Source: Haloprofundus marisrubri | GTDB lineage: Archaea > Halobacteriota > Halobacteria > Halobacteriales > Haloferacaceae | Direction of reading: 5' to 3' | NCBI RefSeq assembly: GCF_001469955.1 | Contig: NZ_LOPU01000037.1 | Location: forward strand, 1-64,000 | DNA: 64,000 nucleotides | Shown here: piece by piece, positions 50,246 through 59,830 of the stretch | Numbering within the stretch: the first letter of the stretch is position 1 | Layout: each line of letters opens with the position of its first letter | Translations under genes and position numbers: made by a program | The notes under the pieces: generated by a model | The model's database searches: none | What the model saw: only the letters and a program-made list of their open reading frames with translations | What the model was told of the DNA's origin: nothing

Positions 50246-51391
50246 ATGAGTACTCACGGGACACTCCGCCTCGCCACGCGAGGGTCGGACCTCGCGCTGC
50301 GACAGGCCGCGAGCGTACAGGAGGCGCTCGCCGGACGCCGCCGCGACGTCGAACTAGTGGAAGTCGAAACCCGCGGCGACCAGATTCAGGACGAACTCAT
50401 CCACCGTCTCGGCAAGACCGGGGCGTTCGTCCGCTCGCTCGACGAGAAGATTATCTCCGGAGAGGTCGACGCCGCGGTCCACTCGATGAAAGATATGCCG
50501 ACCGACCAGCCGAACGAACTCCTCGTCGCCGGCATCCCCGAGCGCGCGGCAGCAGGCGACGTGCTCGTGACGCCCGACGGCCACGAGTTGGACCAGTTGC
50601 CGAGTGGCGCGACGGTCGGCACGTCGTCGCTGCGGCGGCAGGCGCAACTGCTCAACGCCCGACCCGACCTGACGGTCGAACCGCTGCGCGGCAACGTCGA
50701 CACCCGCATCGAGAAACTGCTCGCGCCGTCGCTGCAGGCAGAACACGAAGCGCGCGTCGAAGCCGACAAAGACAGAAAAGGAAACGTCGGCAACGACGAC
50801 TACGAACCCGAGTACGACCAGCGACCCGAAGAGTGGTTCGACGGACTGAGCGAACTCCAGCGCAGCGCACTCGGCCGCGACGTTGACGTCGAGTACGACG
50901 CCATCGTTCTCGCCGAAGCGGGTCTCAATCGAAGCGGCCTCGACCATCACGTGAACTACGCCCGCCTGCCGCGCAAACAGTTCGTCCCCTCGCCCGGACA
51001 GGGCGCTATCGCGGTGACCAGCGTCGACGGCGACGCCGCAGAAGCCATCCACAAAGCCATCGACCACCCGCGGACGCGCGTCGAAACGACCGTCGAACGG
51101 ACGATTCTCTCGGAACTCGGCGGTGGGTGCGTCGCCCCCATCGGCGTGTTCGCACTCGTACAGGGCCGGCACGTCCACACCCGAGTCCAAGTTCTCGGCC
51201 GCGACGGCGAGGAGACGGTGGAAGCGACGCGCGACCTGCCGGTGGAGAACCACGCCGTCGCCGCTGCGGAGTTCGCCGCCGACCTCAGAGGGCGCGGGGC
51301 GGCCGACCTCATCGAGGAAGCCAAACGCGACGCCGACGAGGCGGTGAACCAGCGAGAGGCCCGCGAGGACGAGGAGGACGCGGCGGAATGA
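50246..51391 (+). CDS. hemC: Hydroxymethylbilane synthase (porphobilinogen deaminase)
   Basis: A 381-residue HemC that polymerises four porphobilinogens to hydroxymethylbilane. The dipyrromethane cofactor Cys295 is in LGGGCVAPIGV. Signature segments are LRLATRGSDLALRQA (7-21), KTGAFVRSLDEKI and SSLRRQAQLL. It has a charged haloarchaeal insertion at about 161-205. It ends in an acidic tail (EDEEDAAE). The hemC-cobA-hemD genes overlap by four bases each (51388-51391 and 52251-52254), which is a translationally coupled operon. Confidence 0.97.
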   Translation: MSTHGTLRLATRGSDLALRQAASVQEALAGRRRDVELVEVETRGDQIQDELIHRLGKTGAFVRSLDEKIISGEVDAAVHSMKDMPTDQPNELLVAGIPERAAAGDVLVTPDGHELDQLPSGATVGTSSLRRQAQLLNARPDLTVEPLRGNVDTRIEKLLAPSLQAEHEARVEADKDRKGNVGNDDYEPEYDQRPEEWFDGLSELQRSALGRDVDVEYDAIVLAEAGLNRSGLDHHVNYARLPRKQFVPSPGQGAIAVTSVDGDAAEAIHKAIDHPRTRVETTVERTILSELGGGCVAPIGVFALVQGRHVHTRVQVLGRDGEETVEATRDLPVENHAVAAAEFAADLRGRGAADLIEEAKRDADEAVNQREAREDEEDAAE

Positions 51392-52254
51392 GCGACGGAG
51401 GCGACGCGGGTGAGGCGAGCGAGACGGAAGTACCCGACGCCGAGTCGGACCCGGAGACGGCCCCCGGTGTCGTCTACCTCGTCGGCAGCGGTCCGGGCGA
51501 CCCCGACCTCATGACGGTGAAAGCCCAGCGCTTGCTCGAAGAAGCGGACGTGGTGCTGCACGACAAACTGCCGGGTCCCGAGATTCTCGGCCAAATCCCC
51601 GAGGAGAAACGCGAAGACGTCGGCAAACGCGCCGGCGGCGAATGGACGCCGCAGGAGTACACGAACAAGCGTCTCGTCGAACTCGCCCGCGAGGGGAAGA
51701 CGGTCGTCCGTCTGAAGGGCGGCGACCCGTTCGTCTTCGGCCGCGGCGGCGAGGAAGCCGAGCATCTGGCGAGCGAAGGAATCCCCTTCGAGGTCGTCCC
51801 GGGCATCACCTCGGCAATCGGCGGTCCCGCCGTCGCCGGAATCCCGGTGACTCACCGCGACCACGCTTCCTCGGTTTCGTTCGTGACGGGTCACGAAGAC
51901 CCCACGAAGGAGGAGTCGGCGGTGAACTGGGAGGCGCTGGCCGCAACAGGAGGAACCATCGTCGTCCTGATGGGTGTCGGTAAACTGCCCGACTACACGA
52001 AGGCGCTCCGCAGTGCCGGAATGAACCCCGAAACGCCCGTTGCGCTGGTCGAACGCGCGACGTGGCCGAACATGCGCGTCGCCACTGGAAATCTTGAAGA
52101 TATCGTCGACGTACGCGACGAGTACGACATCGAACCGCCCGCCATCACCGTCATCGGCGAGGTGGCCGGAACACGAGAACGAGTGTTGGAGTTCCTGCGA
52201 AACGAGTCCGAGTCGGAGACAGAACCTGAGTCGCAGACGGGGACCGAACGATGA
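51388..52254 (+). CDS. cobA: Uroporphyrinogen-III C-methyltransferase
   Basis: A 288-residue SAM-dependent methyltransferase that methylates C2 and C7 of uroporphyrinogen III to precorrin-2 (siroheme, cobalamin and heme d1/alternative heme routes). SAM-binding GSGPGDPDLMTVKA (near residues 32-45) and GDPFVFGRGGEE, VVPGITSA and VVLMGV are diagnostic. N-terminal 24 residues are acidic and Ser/Glu-rich, and the C-terminal tail too (SESETEPESQTG). Its start overlaps the hemC stop. Confidence 0.97.
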   Translation: MSDGGDAGEASETEVPDAESDPETAPGVVYLVGSGPGDPDLMTVKAQRLLEEADVVLHDKLPGPEILGQIPEEKREDVGKRAGGEWTPQEYTNKRLVELAREGKTVVRLKGGDPFVFGRGGEEAEHLASEGIPFEVVPGITSAIGGPAVAGIPVTHRDHASSVSFVTGHEDPTKEESAVNWEALAATGGTIVVLMGVGKLPDYTKALRSAGMNPETPVALVERATWPNMRVATGNLEDIVDVRDEYDIEPPAITVIGEVAGTRERVLEFLRNESESETEPESQTGTER

Positions 52255-52997
52255 GTCAGGAAGTCCGCGTCGCCGTCTTCCGGCCGAACGACGAGCGACT
52301 GCAGAATGCGATAGAACTACTCGACTCGCTCGGCGCGACGCCCGTCGACGACCCGATGCTGGCCGTCGAACCGACGGGACAGAAACCACGCGAAGACGCC
52401 GAGTACGCCATCCTGACGAGCAAAACGGGCGTCGAACTCGTCGCCGACGCCGGATGGACGCCCGAGGAAACGACGCTCTGTGCTATCGGCGACAGCACCG
52501 CCGCCGTGATGCGCGACCACGGCTTCAGCGTCGATATCGTCCCCGACGAGTTCTCGTCGACCGGACTGGTCGAAACGCTCCGCGACCGAGTCCCGGGCGC
52601 ACGCGTCGAAGTCGCCCGCAGCGACCACGGCTCACCCGTGTTGACCGACGGCCTCGAAGCCGCCGGTAGCTACGTCCACGAGACGGTTCTCTACCGACTC
52701 GTCAGACCGCCGGAATCCGGAAAATCGGCCGAGATGGCCGCAAAAGGAGAGCTAGAGGCCGCACTGTTCACCTCCTCTCTGACCGTCGGACACTTCCTCG
52801 ACGCCGCGGCCGAACGCGGTGTCCGAGACGAGGCGATTGCAGGGCTGAACGACGCCGTCGTCGGCGCTATCGGCGACCCGACGCGCGAGACGGCCGAAGC
52901 ACAGGGTATCGATGTCGACGTGGTTCCAGACGCCGCCGACTTCGAGGAGTTGGCGTGCGCTGCCGTCGAAGCGGCCGCACCGACGTATCACGAGTAA
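52251..52997 (+). CDS. hemD: Uroporphyrinogen-III synthase
   Basis: A 248-residue HemD, a fast-evolving two-domain enzyme that cyclises hydroxymethylbilane with inversion of ring D. Family-like stretches are VAVFRPNDERLQNAIELLDSL (starting at residue 7), LTSKTGVELV, AIGDSTAAVMRDHG, VYLFTSS-like FTSSLTVGHF and AIGDPTRETAEAQGI. No single catalytic residue is expected. Last gene of the hemC-cobA-hemD operon. Confidence 0.94.
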   Translation: MSQEVRVAVFRPNDERLQNAIELLDSLGATPVDDPMLAVEPTGQKPREDAEYAILTSKTGVELVADAGWTPEETTLCAIGDSTAAVMRDHGFSVDIVPDEFSSTGLVETLRDRVPGARVEVARSDHGSPVLTDGLEAAGSYVHETVLYRLVRPPESGKSAEMAAKGELEAALFTSSLTVGHFLDAAAERGVRDEAIAGLNDAVVGAIGDPTRETAEAQGIDVDVVPDAADFEELACAAVEAAAPTYHE

Positions 52998-53087
52998 ACG
53001 AGAGAGACGGCGCTTTCTATCGGGGTTTCCTCGGTCGCCAGCGAACGTGAGTCACACACTGCGACACGACCCGAACTGTTCGGCAGG

Positions 53088-53843
53088 TCACGTCGTCACG
53101 TCTGTCCCCCCGCGCTCCGGTTCTTGGGTTCGTCGGCGGCGGACGACGAGAACCGGGCCGAGCGAACGGTCGGCGACGCGTTCGGTCTCTTCGCCGAAGA
53201 CGAGCGAGCGCAGCGACGGCGCGCGTTCACCCATCACGACCACGTCGTGGTCGGCGGCGACGTCGGCGGTGTCCGAGACGGGGTCGTCGGTGGCGACGAC
53301 CGCCGCCGAAAGCTGTTCGGGAGAGACACCGCCGTCGATAATCGTCGCCGTCACGTCGGCGACGAGTGGGTCCTCGTCGGGCGATTCGACCGCCGGGTCC
53401 GCCGCCGAGGAGACGGCGCGAAACAGCGTCACCGTCACGTCGCGTCCGGCGACGAGCGAAGCGACGACACGCCCGACGTGGTCGATATCGACGTCCGGGT
53501 GCAGCGGAACGAGCAGACGCTTGACGTCGGGTGCAGGGTTGCTGATGAGGTAGGCGTCGCAGTCGAGTTCGTCGGCGACTCGGTCGACCGTCTGTTCTTC
53601 GCCGTGGGTGAACACCAGCCGACTCTCTACCTCGTCTTCGAAGAGCGTGGTCACTTCGTCGATTTTCGACTGCGCGAGCTCTTCGAACTCCATTCGCGCC
53701 TGTCCGGGCGGCGTCTGCTCGGGGACGACGTAGTACCCCAAGACGACGACCGACGCCGGGGCGAGAAACGTCGCCAGTCCCGTCGGCAACGACTCGCCTT
53801 CGAGAACGCGCAGCGGAATCAGGATTCGCGGTGTGTCGGCCAT
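53088..53843 (-). CDS. Universal stress protein-like sensor paired with an amino acid permease
   Basis: A 251-residue protein with two Usp-type halves: residues 1-140 ([16 protein letters not shown]) and 141-251 ending with the ATP-loop-like MGERAPSLRSLVFGEETERVADRSLGPVLVVRR. The G-x2-G-x9-G-(S/T) signature is degenerate in the first half. Its ATG overlaps the permease stop by one base, so it is a regulatory or auxiliary subunit made with the transporter. This pairing is common in haloarchaea. Confidence 0.85.
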   Translation of the reverse strand: MADTPRILIPLRVLEGESLPTGLATFLAPASVVVLGYYVVPEQTPPGQARMEFEELAQSKIDEVTTLFEDEVESRLVFTHGEEQTVDRVADELDCDAYLISNPAPDVKRLLVPLHPDVDIDHVGRVVASLVAGRDVTVTLFRAVSSAADPAVESPDEDPLVADVTATIIDGGVSPEQLSAAVVATDDPVSDTADVAADHDVVVMGERAPSLRSLVFGEETERVADRSLGPVLVVRRRRTQEPERGGTDVTT

Positions 53844-55264
53844 CAGAACACCCCCTTCAGTCGAACGTCGCGGGCGTAGTACAGATACCAGCCGCCGGAG
53901 ACGACCATGACGAGGAGGCCGACGAACTGCGAGAGCGGGCGCATGAAGAAGACGAGCGCGAAACTGGCGAGTGCGCCGACGGCGGGAGTCACGGGATGGC
54001 CGGGTGTCCGGAACGCCGGGTCGTACCACTCCGGCGGCGAGCGACGCAACACGAGTAGCGCGACACACATCAGCGCGTACATCACGAGATGGAGAAACGA
54101 CGCGACCTCCGCGAGCACCTGAACCTCGCCGACGGCGACGAGTACGAGCACCGGGCCGCCGGCGGCGACGAGCGCGATGTGCGGCGTGCCGTAGCGGAGG
54201 TTGAGTCGAGCGGGCCACCGCGGGACGAGGCGGTCGCGACTGAGCGCGTACACCGCTCTCGACGAACTCAGAATGGAGGCGTTCGCGCTCGACAGCGTGG
54301 CGAGCAGTCCGGCGACGAGAATGGCGACCGCGCCCCCGAAGCCGAAAAAGGAGCGGGCGACCTCGACGATGGCGGTCTGGCCGAACTCGGAGAGACGCTC
54401 GCTCCCGAAGGCGCTGGTGGCGACGAAGATGGTCGTCACGTAGAGCGCGCCGACGGCGAGCACCGACCCGACCATCGCCAACGGGAGATTTCGAGCGGGG
54501 TTCTTCACTTCGCCGGCGACGGTCGCCACCTGTGCGAACCCGAGGTACGACGTGAAGACGAGCGCGGCCGTCGTCAGAATCGGCGCGGTGCCGAACGGCG
54601 CGAACGTCTCGGGGACGGCCCGACTGCCGACGACGCCGAGCGCCGAGAGCGACCCGTAGCCGAGAAACGTGACGAGAATCGTGAGCAGAACGCCGACGAC
54701 GACGTTCTGTAGTTTCGCGGCGTTCTCGGTTCCCGTGACGCTCAACAGCGTCAGAACGGCTCCGAAGAGCAGCCCAAGCGGTGTCACGAGACCACTAAGC
54801 GAGATACCGGCTTCGGCGAACACGGCCGCGGCGTAGCTGCCGAAGCCGACGAGATAGAACGCCGAGGCGAAGACGAGACCGAGCCAGAGACTCGTGCCGA
54901 CGACGGTGCCGAATCCGGAGCCGAGACCACGTGAGATGAAAAAGTAGCCGCCGCCGCTTCTCGGCATCGCCGTCGCCAACTCCGCGGTCGGTAGCGCGAC
55001 GGCGAGGGCGACGACCGCACCGATAGCGAACGATATCGCCGCGGCGGGACCCGCCCGTCCGGCGGCGAGACCGGGGAAGACGAAGATGCCCGCGCCGACC
55101 ATCGTGCCGACGCCGATGGCGAGTGCACCCGTGAGTCCGATAGTGCGCTCCAGTTCGACGCTCTCCTCGTACACCGTCGTCTCGGCAGTCGTCTCCACCG
55201 TCTCCGCCTCCGTAGGGACGGTTTTCCCGTCATCGACCTCACCGAGGTCGTCCGTGAGAGACAT
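53843..55264 (-). CDS. APC family amino acid permease
   Basis: A 473-residue carrier with twelve hydrophobic helices. The N-terminal cytosolic stretch is acidic. Helix 1 has [19 protein letters not shown] (the GxG substrate-binding bend), then [19 protein letters not shown] and later [16 protein letters not shown]. This is the cationic/neutral amino acid transporter subgroup. Coupled to the downstream Usp gene. Substrate unknown. Confidence 0.92.
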   Translation of the reverse strand: MSLTDDLGEVDDGKTVPTEAETVETTAETTVYEESVELERTIGLTGALAIGVGTMVGAGIFVFPGLAAGRAGPAAAISFAIGAVVALAVALPTAELATAMPRSGGGYFFISRGLGSGFGTVVGTSLWLGLVFASAFYLVGFGSYAAAVFAEAGISLSGLVTPLGLLFGAVLTLLSVTGTENAAKLQNVVVGVLLTILVTFLGYGSLSALGVVGSRAVPETFAPFGTAPILTTAALVFTSYLGFAQVATVAGEVKNPARNLPLAMVGSVLAVGALYVTTIFVATSAFGSERLSEFGQTAIVEVARSFFGFGGAVAILVAGLLATLSSANASILSSSRAVYALSRDRLVPRWPARLNLRYGTPHIALVAAGGPVLVLVAVGEVQVLAEVASFLHLVMYALMCVALLVLRRSPPEWYDPAFRTPGHPVTPAVGALASFALVFFMRPLSQFVGLLVMVVSGGWYLYYARDVRLKGVF

Positions 55265-55350
55265 ATCCTAGCTAGCCACAAGCATCACGAAAAACCTAGT
55301 CAGCCCGGACACGAGTCCTCGGACGAACGACACTGACGGGCAAGTCGCCG

Positions 55351-56067
55351 TTACGCGCGAACAGGCAGGGGCATCGACGCACGCATCGGCCACGACGAAC
55401 AGAATCTGAGTAGCGGCTCGGTGTCCGGACCGGAGAGTCCAGCGGCCGCAAAGAGCTCGTTTTCGTCGATTGTCGCCGTTGCCGGGGCGAACACCGGAAC
55501 GTTGCGATGGATATCGAGCGACCGGAGGCTCCCACCGGCCGCGCCGAACACTCGTCCGTGCTCGGCGAGCCACCGGTCGAGTTCGGTGTCGCCGGCATCG
55601 AGACTGTCGAGTTTCGGTGCGTACGTCGCATCGAACGTCGCCGACGGAGCGCCGACGCGTCTGCGGTCGCTCCGGAAGCGAAACCCTTCGTCGACGTACT
55701 CGAACGTCGCGTCGCTTGCGACGTACGGAACGGCCGAACTGTGGCGGAACAAGGGTGCCAGAAGATGGTCACCGGCGTCGACGCTGAACAGGTAGCGTCC
55801 TTCGTGGCCACGGTGGCGGACGTACGTCTGCAGTCGGAGTTCGGGAAACGTCCGGCCGGGCAGATGCGACAGCCCACGGACGCCGAGTCGGTCGGCGAGA
55901 AACGCGACGACGGAGAGCCACGCTGTCTCGTCGCGGACCGCCAGTTCCAGCGGGTACGGCACTCGCCGACGAATCGACTCGGGGTCGACCGGCCAGTGGG
56001 CGAGTAAGACGTTGCGAGCAGTCATCGTCAACAGTGGCGACCGAAGCGCCGGCGACCGAGTCGTCAT
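55351..56067 (-). CDS. DUF2071 family protein
   Basis: A 238-residue soluble protein with the DUF2071 (YqjF) motifs MTARNVLLAHWPVDPESIRR (from residue 15), FPELRLQTYVRHRG (around 70-83) and PVFAPATATI near the C-terminus. A second start at 56025 (MTARN) is equally possible. Function unknown. Divergent from the RecJ-like gene. Confidence 0.85.
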   Translation of the reverse strand: MTTRSPALRSPLLTMTARNVLLAHWPVDPESIRRRVPYPLELAVRDETAWLSVVAFLADRLGVRGLSHLPGRTFPELRLQTYVRHRGHEGRYLFSVDAGDHLLAPLFRHSSAVPYVASDATFEYVDEGFRFRSDRRRVGAPSATFDATYAPKLDSLDAGDTELDRWLAEHGRVFGAAGGSLRSLDIHRNVPVFAPATATIDENELFAAAGLSGPDTEPLLRFCSSWPMRASMPLPVRA

Positions 56068-56104
56068 GGACGGCCGATACGCCGTCGATGGCTATGGCCA
56101 TTTT

Positions 56105-56130
56105 CCTCCGGCGGAGGCGAGCGTTTAAAC
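56105..56130. promoter_or_regulatory. CCTCCG-N1-CGGAGG palindrome next to the recJ-like TATA box
   Basis: A perfect 6-bp inverted repeat (56105-56110 and 56112-56117) stands 5 bases before GTTTAAAC (56123-56130), which is the TATA box 25-32 bases upstream of the RecJ-like ATG. The setting is ideal for operator or BRE-adjacent control of this and the divergent DUF2071 gene. Confidence 0.45.
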
Positions 56131-56154
56131 CCGAAGCCGACCCATCCTCCGTCG

Positions 56155-57570
56155 ATGTCCGCCGGTCCCGTCCCCGAACTCCGCGCACGCGCCGAGGCCT
56201 GTGCCGACCACCTCCGAAGCGCCGACTCCGTGCTTCTCGCCTCCCACATCGACGCCGACGGGTTGACGAGCGCCGCCGTCGCTTCGAGCGCGCTCGAACG
56301 CGCGGAGATTCCCTTCGACACCGTCTTCTCGAAGCAACTCGACGCCGACGAAGTCGCCGCCATCGCTGCGACGGACCACGAGACGGTGCTGTTCACCGAC
56401 TTCGGCAGCGGCCAACTCGATATCATCGCCGACCACGAGTCCGGGGGCGCGTTCACGCCCGTCGTCGCCGACCACCACCAACCCGCCGACGCCGACACCG
56501 AGTTCCACCTCAACCCGCTGTTGTTCGGCCTCGACGGCGCGTCGGAGCTCTCCGGTGCGGGCGCGAGTTACGTGCTCGCCCGAGCGCTCGAAGGAGCGGA
56601 GGGCGACAACCGCGATTTGGCGGCGCTGGCCGTCGTCGGCGCGGTCGGCGACATGCAGGACTCTGACGGCGCGCTTCACGGCGCGAACGAGGGAATCGTC
56701 GAGGAGGGTGTCGAAGCAGGTGTACTCGAATCGAACACCGACCTCACGCTGTACGGCAAGCAGACTCGTCCCTTGCCCAAGTTGCTCGAATACGCCAGCG
56801 ACGTACGCATTCCCGGCATTTCGAACGACCACGCCGGCTCCATCAAATTCCTCGACGACCTCGATTTGGACCTGAAAGCCGACGGCGAATGGCGGCGGTG
56901 GGCCGACCTCACCGCCGAAGAGCGACAGACTGTCGCCAGTGCGCTCGTCCGCCGCGCCGTCGCCAGCGGCGTGCCCGCCGAGCGAATCAACTCGCTCGTC
57001 GGGACGGCGTACACCCTCGTCGGCGAGGAGACGGGTACGGAACTCCGCGACGTGAGCGAGTTCTCCACCCTTCTGAACGCGACGGCCAGATACGACCGCG
57101 CCGACGTCGGACTCGCCGTGTGTCTCGGGAATCGAGACGGCGCGCTCGACAGAGCCCAGAAACTGCTTCGCAACCACCGCCGAAACCTGTCGGAAGGGTT
57201 GCAGTGGGTCAAGACCGAGGGCGTCACGAGCGAGGAACACGTGCAGTGGTTCGACGCCGGAAGTCGAATCAGAGAGACTATCGTCGGCATCGTCGCCGGG
57301 ATGGCCGTCGGTGCGAGCGGAATCAGCCGGAGCAAACCCATCGTCGCGTTCGCCGAGAAGAACGACGAGGAGGTCAAAGTCTCCGCACGTGGGTCACATT
57401 TCCTCACCCGCGAGGGACTCGACCTCTCGGTGGCGATGCGCGACGCCTCCCGCGCCGTCGGCGGCGACGGCGGCGGCCACAACGTCGCCGCCGGGGCGAC
57501 GATTCCGAACGGGAAACGGGAGGCGTTCGTCGCCGAGGTGGACCGTATCGTCGGCGAGCAGTTGGAGTAA
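56155..57570 (+). CDS. DHH/DHHA1-type RecJ-like nuclease
   Basis: A 471-residue single-strand exonuclease of the archaeal RecJ/GAN type. Metal-site motifs are SHIDADGLTSAA (residues 28-39), FTDFGSG, VVADHHQPADAD (the DHH triad), and VGAVGDMQDSDG. The C-terminal DHHA1 domain has GDGGGHNVAAGATIP. Archaeal members bind GINS/CMG in replication or mature RNA; this protein could be either. Start at 56155 (MSAGPVPEL) is well supported by GTTTAAAC 25-32 bases upstream. Confidence 0.92.
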   Translation: MSAGPVPELRARAEACADHLRSADSVLLASHIDADGLTSAAVASSALERAEIPFDTVFSKQLDADEVAAIAATDHETVLFTDFGSGQLDIIADHESGGAFTPVVADHHQPADADTEFHLNPLLFGLDGASELSGAGASYVLARALEGAEGDNRDLAALAVVGAVGDMQDSDGALHGANEGIVEEGVEAGVLESNTDLTLYGKQTRPLPKLLEYASDVRIPGISNDHAGSIKFLDDLDLDLKADGEWRRWADLTAEERQTVASALVRRAVASGVPAERINSLVGTAYTLVGEETGTELRDVSEFSTLLNATARYDRADVGLAVCLGNRDGALDRAQKLLRNHRRNLSEGLQWVKTEGVTSEEHVQWFDAGSRIRETIVGIVAGMAVGASGISRSKPIVAFAEKNDEEVKVSARGSHFLTREGLDLSVAMRDASRAVGGDGGGHNVAAGATIPNGKREAFVAEVDRIVGEQLE

Positions 57571-57693
57571 CCACGGGAAGTAAAACAGAGTTCGAGAGCG
57601 GGCAGCGAACTCCGAACGGGAGCGTGAGTCTCGAGAGCATAATTCAGCGATAACCTACGCGAACGTTATATTGTCATCCATCCTACGAATGGT

Positions 57694-58998
57694 ATGCGGC
57701 TCGTACAGGTTCTCATTCCCAACGGTACACGCGAATCGGTCCTCGCTGCGCTCGACGAGGAGACCATCGACTACGCGGTGTGGGAGGAGACAGGGCGTGG
57801 TGACTTCGAAGCGCTCGTCTCGTTTCCCATCCCCGAAAGCGGCGTCGAACCGGTTCTCGACAGACTCGAATCGGCGGGCATCCGCGAAGACGCCTACACG
57901 ATTGTGATGGCGACGGAGACGGTCATCTCCGAGCGGACCAATCTCTTGGAGAAGCGCTACAAGGGGCTCCGGATTTCACGCGAGGAACTCGTTGCGCGGG
58001 CCGAAGAACTCGCTCCGGCGGGGTCGACGTACGTCGCGTTCCTCGTGTTGAGTACGATGATTGCCACTGCGGGGTTGCTCTCCGATTCGGCGGCGACGAT
58101 TATCGGTGCGATGGTCGTCGCTCCCTTGATGGGTCCGGCAATCACTGCCAGCGTCGGGACCGTTCTCGGTGACGAACGACTCGCATCCCGAGGGGTGACG
58201 TTCCAAGTGTTCGGACTGTGCCTCGCCATCGCCGTCGGTGCGACGATGGGATTCCTGCTCAAAGACACCTTCATGCTCCCCCCGGAACTCGACATCCGAG
58301 AGATACCCCAAGTCGCCGAACGGACCACTCCGACGTTTCTCTCGCTGTTTCTCGCGCTCGGGTCGGGAATCGCCGGTGCAATCAGTGTGATGCGCAACGC
58401 CGGGTCGGCACTCGTCGGCGTCGCCATCGCCGTCGCACTCATCCCGCCGGCAGCCACCGCTGGGTTGGGTCTCGCGTGGGGGTTCGATGGCGTCGCACTC
58501 GCCGCCGGAACGCTCGTTCTCGTGAACCTGCTCGCAATCAACCTCTCGGCGCTCGTTCTCTTCTACCTCGCGGGCTACCGGCCCGTCGGCGACGAGTCGT
58601 TCGACCAACGGGCGATTCGACGAAGCGTCATCAAACGTCTCGCAGGAATCGGCGTCGGGATGCTCCTCCTGTCGGTCGTTCTCGGTGGGGTCACCGCCGC
58701 CGAGTATCTCACCCACGAAATCGAAATCGAACTGACGCGTGAAGCGGCGGCGATGCTCGACGACCCCGAATACGACGGGCTGAACTACGAGGGAATCACC
58801 ACCGAGTTCGACTTCGTCGATTACGCGACTTCGGAGGCGTACGAAATCGAAATTCTCGTCGGCGTCGAAGAAGGGACGGCCGTCCCGCCGGACCTCGCCC
58901 AGCAGTTCGACGACCATCTCACCGAAGCAACCGGTCTCGATATCGCGGTTCGGGTCGGGTTCCTCGACGAGCAGGTGTCGGATAGAGCCACCGCATAG
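57694..58998 (+). CDS. TIGR00341 (DUF389) family membrane protein
   Basis: A 434-residue protein. An N-terminal ACT-like soluble domain (residues 1-75, MRLVQVLIPNGTRESVLAAL) precedes the DUF389 membrane part: SDSAATIIGAMVVAPLMGPAI, LGSGIAGAISVMRN, GVAIAVALIPPAATAGLGL. A C-terminal soluble domain (about 335-434) follows. Function unproven; the pattern suggests a transporter or regulated channel. A GTTATATT TATA box lies about 23-30 bases upstream. Confidence 0.93.
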   Translation: MRLVQVLIPNGTRESVLAALDEETIDYAVWEETGRGDFEALVSFPIPESGVEPVLDRLESAGIREDAYTIVMATETVISERTNLLEKRYKGLRISREELVARAEELAPAGSTYVAFLVLSTMIATAGLLSDSAATIIGAMVVAPLMGPAITASVGTVLGDERLASRGVTFQVFGLCLAIAVGATMGFLLKDTFMLPPELDIREIPQVAERTTPTFLSLFLALGSGIAGAISVMRNAGSALVGVAIAVALIPPAATAGLGLAWGFDGVALAAGTLVLVNLLAINLSALVLFYLAGYRPVGDESFDQRAIRRSVIKRLAGIGVGMLLLSVVLGGVTAAEYLTHEIEIELTREAAAMLDDPEYDGLNYEGITTEFDFVDYATSEAYEIEILVGVEEGTAVPPDLAQQFDDHLTEATGLDIAVRVGFLDEQVSDRATA

Positions 58999-59418
58999 CC
59001 GACGTATCGATGGCTTTGCACTCGTGATGGGCCGACACGCGCCAATTCACGGCCGGTGTGCCAATTCGTATATCGACATATAGTGTATGGGATCGATAAC
59101 GTGGCGAAGTCGTCCCGGAGAACGAAACACAGCGCGCGAGGAGAGACAGTGTCGTAGTCGGCCGACCGCTCGCCCACCGCAGTGCGTAGCGTCGAGTAAC
59201 TCCCCCGGCGTCACCACGTGGAATTCTATCTCGGAACGCCTAGCAGTCGAGGTCACGAACGAAGTGACGAGGCAGGCAGCGACGGTGTGCAGGCCGCCGA
59301 GCGTCTGTGTGCGAGCGACACGTCGGAGCGCTACGATAAACTAGATATCGAGATATGGAATGAGCGTTCGGAGCGTCGGACCGTCCGACTTTTGCGCTCG
59401 GCCCGCCGACTCACCGGT
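58999..59418. other. 420-bp gene-free gap with AT-rich palindromes
   Basis: No convincing coding frame is present. It shows two direct GCCAATTC copies (59041 and 59060), a perfect TATAT-CGAC-ATATA palindrome (59069-59082), and a second perfect ATATC-GA-GATAT (59345-59356) near the DUF5783 gene. The 260 bases between are GC-rich with several self-complementary stretches such as GTCAC-N7-GTGAC. It could hold a small non-coding RNA driven from 59069-59082, but nothing matches a known RNA family. Confidence 0.5.
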
Positions 59419-59739
59419 ATGACCGATTTCGACCCCGAGAAGTTCGAGGACAAGTACGTCCACTACTTCCCGCAACTCCAGCGTGCGTACAAGAGCGCCT
59501 TCGAGACGATGAACGAGGAGTACGACTCGACGCTCATCCACGGCATCGACCAGCAGATTCTCAACGAATCCGAACCGGTCTTCGAGAACGGTCGGTTCCG
59601 GATTCGACTTCCCGAAGACCCCCACGGTCGACTCACGAGCGTCGTCGTCGACGACGAGAAACTGGATGCAACACTGGAGCGCTACGTCGACGAACTGGAG
59701 GCAGAACACCACCGGGTGTTCGGCGTCGAACGACCCTAA
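59419..59739 (+). CDS. DUF5783 family protein
   Basis: A 106-residue acidic soluble protein starting MTDFDPEKFEDKYVHYFPQL, with NEEYDSTLIHGIDQQILNESEPVF following and a DDEKLDATLERYVDEL helix at the end. This is the haloarchaeal DUF5783 layout. Function unknown. The start at 59419 excludes Arg-rich upstream frame; the TTTTGC at 59391-59396 is about 25 bases before it. Confidence 0.85.
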   Translation: MTDFDPEKFEDKYVHYFPQLQRAYKSAFETMNEEYDSTLIHGIDQQILNESEPVFENGRFRIRLPEDPHGRLTSVVVDDEKLDATLERYVDELEAEHHRVFGVERP

Positions 59740-59830
59740 ACGGGCAGTTGGAACGCTGAGTCCAGAGTTTCGTCTGCGTGATGACCGGACGAACCAAAGG
59801 CATAAGACGCCACACCGCCAAGCCGCGCAC

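Noticed and set aside
50956-52389. A 477-codon minus-strand frame across hemC-cobA-hemD
   Set aside because: Shadow of an operon with overlapping, motif-confirmed genes.
58999-59418. RNase P RNA or SRP RNA in the large gap
   Set aside because: I looked for the conserved helix P4 core of RNase P RNA and for the SRP domain IV tetraloop region and did not see them.
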